A stretch of DNA of 64,000 bases. Origin: Nemopilema nomurai (Eukaryota; Cnidaria; Scyphozoa; Rhizostomeae; Rhizostomatidae). Shown here piece after piece: positions 43,656 to 54,584 of this stretch (position 1 is the first letter of the stretch; every line of letters begins with the position of its first letter). The position numbers and the translations under genes are program-made. The stretch spans positions 62,001 through 126,000 of the forward strand of contig ML133389.1 in assembly GCA_003864495.1 (NCBI GenBank). The letters run 5' to 3'. Under the pieces are notes generated by a model. It worked only from the letters and a program-made list of their open reading frames with translations, searched no databases and was not told where the DNA came from.

Positions 43656-45115
43656 ATGGCTTTGCTCAAGTATTTTAAACCTACCAAACCAAGTGAGACT
43701 GTATCTACTGAAGAAAAACAGACTTTGAGCGAAAGAGAAAAAGATAGTGTAGTCGACGAATTACGTAAGGTTGAAGAAAATAAAGGAAAGCGATCCAAAT
43801 ATCGCGTATTGACACCAGCTCAGAGAGCCGAGATTGGAAAACACGCTGCTGACCATGGAAACGCATCTGCTGTTAGAGTCCTTGGTTTGAAGTATCCTGG
43901 CTTGAAAAGGCAAACTGTTAGTGACTTCAAATTGGCCTACACAAAACTGAAAAAATCTAAAAGAGCAGAGGATCGTGATATCACTGAAATTGTAAAGAAA
44001 AAAACCGGCCGCCCCACATTGTTGCCGGAAAATTTGACGAAAAAGGTAATCGAAACCGTTGCAAATTTACGATTGAGAGGGGCTCCTGTTTCTGCAGCTG
44101 TCATTCGTGCTGTTGCAAGAGGTGTCATCATCGCAAACGATCGGTCATTGCTATTGGAAAATGGTGGTTACATCGACCTCAGTACTGATTGGTCCCACCA
44201 AGTTTTGTATCGTTTCGAAAAACTTGGTAAAAAAATGACAAGTCGTATGGCCACTACTGCAAAGATTCCCATTGCTCCAGCTTTACTAAACGAAACAAAG
44301 TTAGATTTTCAAAGAAAAATAAAGGGACTTCAAGCGTGGCATGAAATTCCAGAAGATCTCATAGTGAATTTTGACCAAACACTTCTCCCCTATGTTTGCA
44401 CGGGAAAGCGAACCTATCACACACAAGGCGCATCTAATGTTCCACTTGTTGGCAAGGGAAAGAAAAAGCAAATAACTGGTACTTTCACTATCACCATGTC
44501 AGGCCAGTTTCTACCGATGCAGCTGATTTACCAAGGAACCACCGATCGTTGTCTTCCAAAAGGGGTAGAGTTTCCGGATGATTGGAATGTCACATGTACT
44601 GCAAACCATTGGAGCAACGAAGAAAAGGCAATCGAGCATTTGGAAAGAGTGGTTTTCCCCTACCTCAAGAAAAGAAAGGCTCAGTTAGAATTACAGGAAG
44701 AGCAAAAGGCCATGCTAATTTTTGACGTCTTCAAAGGCCAAGTCACGGAACAAGTCAACAAGATAATCGAGGAAAATGCGTGATCGTGCATGTCCCTAAT
44801 AATATGACAGATCATTTTCAGCCTTTGGATCTAAACGTCAATGGTCACGCCAAAGAGTTTCTCAAGAGTAAATTTGAATGCTGGTACGCGCAACAAGTCA
44901 CTGACCAAATCAATAGTGGGAGTAGTGTCTATGATGTGAATGTGCCGTTGAAGCTTTCGATTATCAAACCGATTCACGCCAGGTGGCTGCTAGGTCTTTA
45001 CGATCACCTTAGAAATAGCTCTGATACAATTATCAAAGCATTCGAAATGGCAGGAATAAAAGATGCCTTGACCATGGAGCTACCATCGGAAGACCCATTC
45101 GCAGATCTTGATTGA
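43656..45115 (+). CDS. pogo/Tigger-type transposase (DDE_1), one frameshift
   Basis: Start chosen at MALLKYFKPTKPSETV (43656); a codon 18 bases upstream (MWSQAT) is possible. Basic N-terminal part with SKYRVLTPAQRAEIGKHAAD and LKRQTVSDFKLAY, a helix-turn-helix of CENP-B/pogo style; then a second HTH-like DNA-binding segment and the DDE_1 core: IVNFDQTLLPYVC (Asp), GKKKQITGTFTITMSG, AMLIFDVFKGQVTEQV (Asp) and, after a one-base loss near 44775, HVPNNMTDHFQPLDLNVNG (third acidic residue). It ends DALTMELPSEDPFADLD. Catalytic residues are present. The divergent HIRAN gene and the matching ends place it as the element's own transposase. Confidence 0.9.
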
Positions 45116-45659
45116 ACTATGGACACAAAGTCAAAACATTACTTATTACAAAAAATTACTTATACGAATGCAAAACTATTCATCAGTCTTCGGTTATACA
45201 CTTTTGACTTTTTATTTTCTTTTTGTTGACATAAAATATTGTGAGGAAATTCGATTCAAAGACAGCTGTTTTTGTTCTGTCCTTTGTTCTATTTTGTTCT
45301 TCTTCTCTGTTCTGCTCTGGGAACTGTATCATATATCTTTGAATGACAGTGTTGTTTTATACGCGAAAATTTTTTTTGAAATAAAATGTTGTGTTTGTCC
45401 GAAATTTTGAGAAATATGTCGGAAAGTTTTTTCGCTGAAGTTTTTTTCGCAGAATCTTTATCCGCTGAAACTTTTGGGGATTAATGTATTCTGAGTTTGC
45501 AAACGTGTTGATTACAAATGAACACCATTTAAGCAAATCAAGGTAGCAGATATTCAGAAGAGCATGCAGTAAAACATGCTGTGGAACCAAGACCCGTACA
45601 GCTGACGTTGTTTTGAGTCTGCCAGTGCTGGGCCTATAGAAAGAACTGTCTTCTCAAGT

Positions 45660-46690
45660 TAGCTTCAGTCTAGGTCAAAATTGATCAAACCATATATTCT
45701 GTTTATTTAATGAGTCTCGAGCCAAAGGACAGACATCATTATAAATCAAAGTTACGTCTTGACACTGGTGAACAGCTTCCGGATCCTTTTGCAATGATTA
45801 GCAACTGGAGCAATGGCATCACACTGTTGTGACCGAGCACTTAATGACACTCTGAGCAAATTTACAAAAGAAGCTCTAAAATCGTACAAGTCTCTAGAAG
45901 CTTAAGACTACTTCATATGCAATCATGAACATGATTGCTTTTACCATGAAGTTTCAAAAGACAGCGAGTTTGTTTTGTCAAGTCGGATGTAAGCTTTATC
46001 TGCATGATATTTTATTGTTTAAAGGGTAGAGAATAATCAGCTACTTTACCCGTTGCTATTTTAATAATGTGAAGATAAAGCGGAAAATTGTTCGTTTCAA
46101 CTTCAATCTGATTGTACTTGTTGCATAATTCTATATGAAAAGAACATAGCATTTGTAAGAAAAAGCTCAGATAGTCAAAAATATAAGCAAACTCAAGTAA
46201 TCAGCTAAAAACTGTTTGATAGGGATATTTAATAGTCAGATTTCCTTGATAGCAAGAAAAAAGTCTGAACTATTGCTTTCTATTATCACCTGTATTTTAA
46301 TAATTAAGAAAAACAACTTTTTAAAGTATTGGAAAGCCCAAAGCATAATTCTCAATTGACTAAATCTTTGCTTTCTCATTTAGGTCTTGCCAAGCCAATG
46401 TCAAGAAGAAAAGACCACTTTGTATAAAGTATGGGTATGCTTGAACAAGAAATTTGGATGGGTCCTTACTGGAAACTGTACCTGTACGGCTGGCTTAAGG
46501 TCTGCATGTAGCCATTTGGCCGCACTCTTGTTCAAGCTTTAGGCTGTAGTACACTACAAACTCAATGAGTAAACTGCATCTACAAGCCAGTCAGTTGTAA
46601 TGCAGCCAGAAACAAGTAGCATCTACCCCTTCATCTGCCATTGATTTTTGAAGGCCCAAGAAAAGAGCATTGCCAAAATCCATTCAAAAG
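45660..46690 (+). pseudogene. SWIM-finger fragment of a YqaJ-type protein
   Basis: First block (about 45770-45990): LKSYKSLEA, DYFICNHEHDCFYHEVSKDSEF, with stops. After a possible intron (acceptor TCATTTAG near 46383) a second block: LYKVWVCLNKKFGWVLTGNC, CTCTAGLRSACSHLAALLF. The CxC...CxH of the latter is a SWIM zinc finger, and the SAKDSxF/VWVCL context matches the regions upstream of YqaJ domains in element nucleases. A short Lys-rich frame at 46648-46917 may be its decayed continuation. No YqaJ nuclease motif survives. Confidence 0.6.
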
Positions 46691-47036
46691 TAAGGAGCAG
46701 TACAAATTTCAGTTGTGAAGATCCAACCATTGGAGAAGAGGCCCATTCCAAAAATGTTGAGAATTATTTTCAGAAGACAATATTTTTCCCAAGTCTGCTG
46801 TTTTTAAAAGTTTACCTATACACGAATTTACAAATTTTTAAGAAAACCGAAGGGAAAACACAGGTGCTTAAGAAAAGGATGAAAGTGACAAAGATTTTCA
46901 TAATGAGAGCCCTTTGAATTCTCTTTTTGATCCTACTGAGGTTAACATGGATGATTTTACTTTGGAAAAGTATTCTAGAAAACAATTTAATTTATATCGT
47001 GAAAATAACTTTCAAAGGGCTTTTTTAACTTAGAAA

Positions 47037-47101
47037 ACTTCAGTATTCACTGTGTTAACAGAGTCAATTTTCAGTATTCACTGTGTTAACAGAGTCAATT
47101 G
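47037..47101. repeat. 31-bp direct duplication
   Basis: TTCAGTATTCACTGTGTTAA plus AGAGTCAATT is repeated twice in tandem, 31 bp apart. Confidence 0.8.
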
Positions 47102-48042
47102 AAGATAAACACTTTTAATACATTTTTCAGATTGTAACATAATTTGTGCATTTTTTATTTGTTTTTTTAAGAACATTTATCATTTTTTGAAATTTTGTCT
47201 CCCAAAACTGTACAGAAATTTCTTCCTTTCCAAATTTGTCATACTTTTGTCCTGCTCTTCTCTTACATTTGTTAGCAGCTAGCTTCAAGCACCATGTTTT
47301 AAGACAGACATCTGCAAAACCTGGATGGTCAGTAACACAAGTCACTTCCTCAGTAATATCTCTCTGCACCTCCTCACACTGCAATGCTTCCAATGCAGCC
47401 TTCCAATTCTTGGCAGCACAATCATTTCTTGGGATTTGAAGCAGCTTTACTGAGCAATGACCGCATTTACACCTATAAATGTAAAAAAATCTTGAAAAAT
47501 GAAATATATATATAATATTTATTTCAAAAAAAAATTAGCACTTACAAAAACACTAACAAAAATGATAGGACAAACCTTAAGAATAGGGGTCTTAAAGTCA
47601 GTGAAAGCGTCGGTCAGAGGAAGCTAAGCAGAGGGGAAAAATTGCGAGGGTTTGCAGGGGTTAATCTAGAAATGTTGATTGTAGGGAAAAAAATCAAATT
47701 AGTAAGCTGTGGTTAACACCAAAGAACTGTAGGCCTATTGAATGCAGGCCTATTCAATTAATATGCCTTGTCCCTTCTTTTGCATTCATGTTGCTTCCTA
47801 GTTCTACGGAAGAACATTTAGATCACCTACCATTTCTCTAGATTGATAGCATTTTCAAATCTTTCTTTTAATTTTTCTTCCTTCTGCACTCTTTCTGCCG
47901 TTTCTTGATTGAACCGACGTATCTATTCTTCATCAGCCAGTGGTTCGTCAAGGTAGGCGGACGCAAAATCTTGGCCAAGCTTGTCGATGTCTTCCAAAAA
48001 GCTTGCGAAATCTTCGAATTCACTTTTTTGCCGGTCACTATC

Positions 48043-51000
48043 CAGGGGCGGCGGGGGGTGGTATTAAAGGTATTAGTCTAATACCATTTTTTCAGCCAAT
48101 AAAATAGTGGCTGCTGTTGTACGCGTAAATGTTGTAGAATAATCAATTCGAACTGAAATACCCCTTATATTCGTAAAGCCACAGCCGTAAACAAAAATTG
48201 CTCTTGGTCTGTCTTTATCATGGTGATGAATAAGTTAATTCGTCTGCCTTTATAATCTTGCGTCATTCCTAATTGGCATTGACATATTTTCTATAGCGAT
48301 TTCTGAAGCCTCCTGACTTAAAACGTGCCGCTACCCTTTCACTGCTAGTGAGGCTGTATGGTATTAGTTTCTTGTCTCTAGTACCATAAGTCGAACTTTG
48401 TTTGTCTTTTGGACTGTCTGTGACGCAACATCCTTTTGTTTTGCTGCCATAAAAGAATAGCCCATCTGGCTGAATGGTATTAGTTTTTCATTTCTAATAC
48501 CCTGGTGGCCGTATCGTTTACATTTCCAATCGACCAAAACTGACTGTTGTTGAAATGGATCGCGTCGTACAACCTGGTTATCTCAGGGGTGTTTCTAATA
48601 TCTTCTCCCTATTATCGTCGCAAAGAAGTCTAACACACGAGCAGCGTCTTCAATTGAAAAAAGACGAGAGACCCTGTCCCAAAGTAACGTTGAAGAACAG
48701 GTCATCGGACTCAGTCTATGAAAGTTTTTCCTGGGTTTGTGGAGATGCAGAAAGGAACGCATACTTCTGCTGGCCTTGTCTTGTTATGGGTGATTTATCA
48801 ACGGTATGTATCTCTGTTTAATCCTAAGTTAGTTCAATATTGAGACAATTCTGAAATTGAAAATCATGATACATTCTAAATTGTTATGAACTGGACAGTA
48901 TTTTACTGATTTAAGTTAAATAAGTTAATTGAACAGTATTTTAGTGCATTTCAAGTAAAATTTGCTAATAAAACCCCAGGTTGGAAAAGAGCACACAGAC
49001 CGCCCACAACACCCCATGGTATTAGAATCGCAAAGCAAATAACTTGGGCTTGCAGTTTGAGGCTGGCGGCCGTTGACTGTTGCGGCATTTTGCTCTGAAA
49101 AAATCAATGGTGTGGTATAGGTATAAACTCCGTCGGGTCTATCTGTAATGATTTTCTGAAAATCTATATTATTTTTATTACACTCGGTAAGTTATTATAT
49201 GTGGATATTTGTTTTGGTTTATGTATGTATATATTTATGACTTATGTTTTGGTTTAAACATAGACTATGGTTTAAAACCGCATCTGGTTTCCTTCAAATT
49301 AAAGCCGCTCCATTCAGTTAAAAATCACATTCTGATTCTGATATTGATACAGAGCGGTTTGCATTAGCATAACATCTTGTCCATGTTTCTCAAGTGGGTC
49401 TCTTTAAAAAACCCTATAAGCATCTAGACTCAAAGTGAGAGTGGCTGTCAAAAAGTTATAAACACTCAGCCCCCCCCCCACACCTTTTTACAAATCAAGT
49501 AGTTATAAAGCTACAGTAAATGGGGAAGAAGCCTTGGCCCCCTACTTTTGCTAGTCTTCCCGGTAAATTCACGCTACATTGCTGTTATGATGGACGACAC
49601 AAGCGATTCAAGCAATGTTGAGCAGTCAGCAATTTCAGTTAGACTTGTTAATAATTGTAATGTAGAAGAACATATGCTTGGTCTGGTTGATGCCTCCAAA
49701 GATACATCAGCAAATGGTTTGACTAAAATTCTCCTGGACACCGTAAGCTCATTCAATCTTAACTCAGAAACAGGAGCAGAGAAGCTTATAGGACAGTCCT
49801 ATGATGGCCCCGCAGTAATGAGTGGCCAGTTCAGCGGGGTGGAAAGACAAATGCAGGACAAGTTTCCATCCGCATATTATAACCACTGCGTTGCTCACAG
49901 AATGGCACTCTGCGCATCTAAAACTGCAGGTAGAATCCCCAAGGTCGCAGAATTTTTTAGCACAGTTGACAAATTGGTAACTTTTTTTAGATCTAGCCCA
50001 AAACGAACATCGGTTCTTGGGCACTGCTTGCCAAAACCAGGAGACACAAGATGGCTTTCTCGCGATACTACAGTGACAGCAATAGATGTATGGTATGAGA
50101 CGATTGGCACTGCTTTATATGAGTTTTCAACTGATACCACCCAGAAAGCCGAAAACCAGGCTAATGCAAGGCGCCTTTGCAAACAGATTCAAGAAATGGA
50201 TTTCGTCTTTTTGCTGAAACTGTATAGAAAATTATTTGATTACTGTATAATAATAATTAATGCAATATCCATCTTTTGACGCTATCCAGCTTGCTTCTAT
50301 GCTTGACGACTTCCAGCAGGTCCTACAGTCATTTGACTCAAGTCAGACATGGGCAGATGCATTAAGGATGGATCCATCTCTGCCACATATTCGCACAAGA
50401 GGAGGCTGGAGGGGAGTCGACCAAGAAATGAATAGTTTGGAGAGCTGGAGGCAATCTCTGCAGAGAGTTGCTGCAAACCTTACGCAAGAATTTTCAGAGC
50501 AGATTCAATGGAGGTTTGAAAACCTGACAAAGTTCAAGTGGATCGACCTTGTTCATCCAGCTAAATTTGACCAGCGCAGGACGGCTACTGTCAACGACCA
50601 AAGGGCCCTAATTAGCGAGTTAAAAGAGCTATATCCATTTGTTGTACCTGATACAGTGGCACTAGAGCATAATCTTGCAGTGCTATATCAAAACAAAGAG
50701 ATCTCAGCTCTTATACGCCAGGTAGTTCGTGAAAGGGACGCTTTGGTTGCAAAGAAGAAAGAAAAAAAAAGAATTGCACACGAGGAAATGCCATCCCAGG
50801 AAGAAAGGGCTGACGAGATCGCTGATCATGAGGAACTGGACTCCTTCGATTTTCAGGAAATTGAGATTGAGCAAATTAAAGAGGGAGTACCTAGTCTTCA
50901 GGATCTGCTTGTTATAATAAAACAGGCTGGACTTGAGGAAGCACTTCCTGAAGCAGTCCGAGTGATAGAACTTGCCGTGACAACACCATTGACCAGCGTT

Positions 51001-51438
51001 CATTGTGAAAGAATATTCAGCCGGATGAAAAGGATAGTATCCCCTGAAAGGTCCACAATGAAGCAAAAAAGAAAGAGATGCTTGTGTTCTTGCAAGTTGA
51101 GAATAAAACATTAAGATTTCTTGCAGGACAATTATCCTTTAGAGACAGAGTTGTCAATAGATTCAAATCATATAATCAACGTAGATTTGAAAGATTTTCC
51201 AAAAAGTAGCTCTTGGTTTGCCTCATTATAATTAAATTTTAATTATATTAAATAATGATATAATTCTCTTCAGAAACAGGCCTTTTTTGTATAAAACTGT
51301 AGCATATGCTCTAGCACTATTTATAATTGCTGCCATACTTTTGTTGCGCTGACTGCCACATGGACCATAAAGGGTAGGCCATCTTTGTCCCGACCTACGG
51401 GACTAATACCAACTTAATTTTACTCCCAGCCGCCCCTG
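48043..51438 (+). mobile_element. hAT element (family D) with 8-bp duplications
   Basis: Left end CAGGGGCGGCGGGG, right end read inward CAGGGGCGGCTGGG. Perfect duplications TCACTATC flank it (48035-48042, 51439-51446). Subterminal GGTATTAG motifs repeat on the left (48059, 48069, 48359, 48476 and reversed copies) and right (about 51410). It is inserted in exon 1 of the P2X7-tail-like gene. Size 3396 bp. It is a relative of family A at 3211: same ends, same protein family. Confidence 0.93.
48555..51209 (+). pseudogene. hAT transposase, family D, internally degraded
   Basis: Exon 1 (48555-48805) starts MDRVVQPGYLRGVSNIFSLL, then HEQRLQLKKDERPCPKV and FSWVCGD...CWPCLVMGDLS, the same finger as the family A gene. 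The middle exon seen in family A (VAGSHQSSKK region) is missing or decayed between 48806 and 49560. The core resumes at about 49571: RYIAVMMDDTSDSSNVEQS (Asp), GQSYDGPAVMSGQFSGV (Asp), GDTRWLSRDTT; a frame change at about 50262 follows. Frame 50260-51060 carries GGWRGVDQ and TSVHCERIFSRMKR, and after one more shift near 51068 the end NRFKSYNQRRFERF. Four lesions or more make it a pseudogene. Confidence 0.88.
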
Positions 51439-51779
51439 TCACTATCAGACTCATCTGAAGGCATTTTTGAGATATTTGCTAGAATTCCTTCAAAAAGAGA
51501 AAATCGACTACTTCCACTGTTCTCACACCAAATATAATGACTAAGGACTTTCAAACACCCACAACATCATTGTGTGATCCTGGGCGGACGTCATCGACTG
51601 ATTAGAGCCCATACTTCTTTTCTGCGTGGTCATATACAGAAGATTCTACAACTTTGGGGGCCATGATGGGGGCTTTCACAAATATGGAATGAACTTAAAT
51701 GTGATTTACTCATTTTTAGAACCCATGATTCAGACAAGGGGACCCTAAACGTACAGAGTTTAGGTCCACTTTAATAACA

Positions 51780-52110
51780 AGGATGGTTATGATTGTTGGC
51801 AGAATGATAAGAACTTTCCGCTTGCAAGCCTTGGTCCTGACTTTATTATGAAAAAGAACCATTCTTACTACTACCAAATTCAGCTACAAATTGAACTATT
51901 CGGAGCAGAGTTTTCTTACACATTTGCTGCAAATAAAAGGGAAGGGATGGTTTGCCATGTAGGAAAAAATATCTATTCTTTTCTTCCTGAAGTTTTGTCC
52001 AGCAAAACAGAGCTTAGAACATCAACAAATCATTCATTATATTGTACATGTAGGAGACCAAAGTTTTGGAAAATGATCTGATGTGAAAACAAAGATTGTA
52101 AAACTAGATG
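51780..52110 (+). pseudogene. YqaJ C-terminus with PHD-like finger, remnant
   Basis: PDFIMKKNHSYYYQIQLQIE is the KxxHxYYxQ(V/I)Q block at the end of a YqaJ nuclease domain. Then comes GAEFSYTFAANKREGMVCHV and LYCTCRRPKFWKMI followed after a stop by CENKDCKTRW, a C-x-C...C-x4-C pattern like the first half of a PHD finger (CxCRxPxxxxMIxCDNxxCxxxW). The nuclease core upstream is missing or unreadable. Plus strand, convergent with the THAP-DDE remnant to its right, so probably its partner gene. Confidence 0.65.
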
Positions 52111-52608
52111 GTAGTACTATCCTTGATAGAAATGAAAAGGCATGCAAAGGCTGTAGAAATACTGTAGAAATTATCAATTTCGCTCTTATATTATCAAAGG
52201 GTCATCAACTTTTTATTCCTGAAATATTTGAATTTCTTTATCTTGTGTCTTGGTGTAACATATCTAAACACCACCTCCACCACTAAATCTGTTTCAGCTT
52301 TATGTGCATTTTGGGAGAAATCTATTGGACCAAAAATATATTGTTCATTTGACAGTACATGTACATAAAAATTTAAATAAATTCTATTTGTTTACAACAC
52401 TATGATTCAAATTAATAATACCAGACACGACAAACATTATTTTCTCAATTAAATCTACAAGACTTAAGGGTAAAGTGTGTTGTAAAGTTTTTAATTTTTC
52501 AATTGCTCGATGAATTTCTCCACATGAATTCTGACATTTGATAGTTACCAGGATTCATCTACATCTTTTGCGGAAAACTGTGTCTTCCCACGTGTAAATT
52601 TGGGATCT

Positions 52609-54205
52609 TCAAGTAAGCTTCATGTTTTGACAATTAATCTTCAATAGAAACACTCTACCTGCTATAACACAATCACCAGGGTATAGCTTCTTTAGGAAAC
52701 CTGAATCAACTGTAATCTGCTTTTCAGACACTCTGCCCCGCCCCCAGCCTTCAGATGGAAATGTGACTGCACCTGTAGGACTGATTTCAATGAGATACTC
52801 AATTGTGTTATCATGCTTATATTTTGACCAAGTTTGGTCTTTTAATAAATATCTCACTGCAATCAATGATGCAGATACAGTCTCTATATCTTCTCTATAA
52901 GGACTGTGGAAGATTTTCCTTGATTTCTTTTTTGCTAAGCCACACAATTAGAACATGGTTCTCTTCAGACTGGACAGAACTGCACTTTTTCAATTTGCTT
53001 CTTACCAAAAAAACAGGCCATGAAAATACCGCTACAGTTGATAACTCAGTGAAAAATTTGACATCTTCACTTGGTTCCTTTAGTTTGTCAAAGACGAATC
53101 TTCCTTTTTTAAGCTTCTTCTCTCAATTTGCATACCTCTGCATTCCTTTCCCTCAATTCTTCCTCTACCTGAGACACCTTGTTTGTCAGTCTCGCTATGG
53201 TTTTTCAGTCAAAACACTTTCATTGTCTTCCTAGATTTCCTCAATTCCTCGTTTTGCACGACACCATCATTCAATGAATCGGAATGTGGACTTGCTTCTA
53301 CCTATGACACGCTTTCAGTTACTTTCCAATTGACCTGAAACATCCCCCTTTTCTTCTTAAGTATTTCATAACTTGCTTGTCTTGCAGTTTTCTTCAACTT
53401 TTGCAATATCTTTTGCAGATGTGTGCTGGAATATTGTAGGATTCCAGTTGGGATCATCACGGTTCTAGGATTTTTGACCTGGGGAATAAAAACAATACCT
53501 AACACTGTCATTTCCCGGGGCTGTCTCTAAGCATCAGACGGGGCAATAAAAAGTGAAGTTCTATCCAAGGTTCTGCATGAGCAAAATAGATTTAAAACTC
53601 AGAACATGCAAAAAGTCACAACCATACGGTTTAACAAACAGCCCAATCGACTTTTGAAAGTTCAAAGTTGTATGAAGTCAATGTTCTATTTTTCATAACT
53701 GAGAACAGCCTTCCTGCGGTTTGCAAAAGGTTTTTATTTCATAGTATTATAGGGATTTATTTTGTAATGAGGATATGATCAACTACATTTGCTATGCAGT
53801 ATTTCCCAGGGGCACTAAATACTTAAGACAATATTTTCAGTGAGCATTACGGAACCACCAATTTCGGCTGAAGTCTTAGGTCCATATGTCAACCACAACA
53901 TAGATATAGTTCCGAGATATCAATAACATGTATTTACGCTGGTCACTAGGAAAACACATATAATGAATAGTAAATCAAAAAAATTGAAGATGAACCTGAA
54001 ATGTAATGCTCCCTGCAAATGACAGCATTTTATATTTGATCCTTGCTACACGATTTCCAATCGGCGCGCCTCCACACTGTTGTCCAGACTTGCCTTCGAT
54101 GTTTCTGAATTGGTGTTGTTCCATTCCGCTTTTTATAAAAGGAACATCTTTATTTTCTCCAATTTTTCTGTTCGTACGACTGACCGCACAACAAGTTTGG
54201 GGCAT
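52609..54205 (-). pseudogene. THAP-DDE transposase remnant
   Basis: From 54205 downward: MPQTCCAVSRTNRKIGENKD starts a THAP finger that continues, after a shift, as TPIQKHRRQVWTTVWRRADW and AVICREHYISG (the C..H pair). Around 53130-52980 SEDVKFFTELSTVAVFSWPVF is the post-coiled-coil block. Frame 52947-52609 has DQTWSKYKHDNTIEYLIEIS, SPTGAVTF, WGRGRVSEKQITVDSGFL and PGDCVIAGRVFLLK (second Asp position replaced by Gly in VIAGR). The Glu block is not readable. It is badly decayed, a third family of THAP-DDE transposase in the window. Confidence 0.72.
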
Positions 54206-54584
54206 TGTTGCTAAACGCGAGAGATAATTTTCAATGCAATAAGAAGTAAATGCAACAAACCTCATCTATTCATAAACAAGGTTTTTGACTACAAGAATGC
54301 GCGCGCATCAAATTAGGCCATAAAAATTTTAAACAATAGAGTCCCGGAGTGTGACGTCACTTGTCCTTAGTAACGGTGGCTCTGGTTCTAAACAAACTTC
54401 GGCGTGCTTGCATACACCATAGTTTTGACTATATAACGTCGTGTGCCTTATCGTTTTCTATTGAATTTACGAACTTATTAACGATTTCATAGTTGAAATT
54501 AGGTTTAATTATTGTGGTTCATCTCGTATTAATCGTTTTTACATCAATAACTTTGTTATAAATTTACTATCATTCAGAATTCGC

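Larger units (their letters stand above)
42295..45481. mobile_element. pogo-type element encoding transposase and HIRAN protein
   Basis: Ends read inward ATCCCCAAAAGTTT on both sides, flanked by TA (42293-42294 and 45482-45483), the Tc1/mariner/pogo target. Subterminal GTCCGAAAGTTT(G/A)TAACGCCG occurs twice near 42349 and 42381, and related GTC(C/G)GAAA motifs lie near 45397 and 45419. It contains a pogo DDE_1 transposase (plus) and a HIRAN-domain gene (minus), divergently arranged. Size 3187 bp. One frameshift is seen in the transposase; the HIRAN gene is intact. Confidence 0.9.
47127..51464 (-). pseudogene. Second P2X7-tail-like gene, split by an hAT element
   Basis: Reading down the minus strand: exon 1 starts MPSDESDS at 51464, is cut at 51439 by the hAT element, and resumes at 48042 with DRQKSEFEDFASFLEDIDKL, AYLDEPLADEE, one TAG (probably a decayed Trp) and AINLEKW at the donor near 47834. 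Exon 2 (about 47473-47127) reads CKCGHCSVKLLQ, CAAKNWKAALEALQCEEV, TCVTDHPGFADVCLKTWCLKL. This matches the gene at 22564-23975 in motif order (exon 1 acidic, CxCGxC, VTxHPGFxxVCLxxW). The third exon (RIPLPAC-type) was not found. Removing the hAT and one octamer restores the exon 1 frame. Confidence 0.82.

Noticed and set aside
45108..45410. 100-codon hydrophobic frame after the pogo transposase stop
   Set aside because: It is 3' untranslated and terminal sequence of the pogo element.
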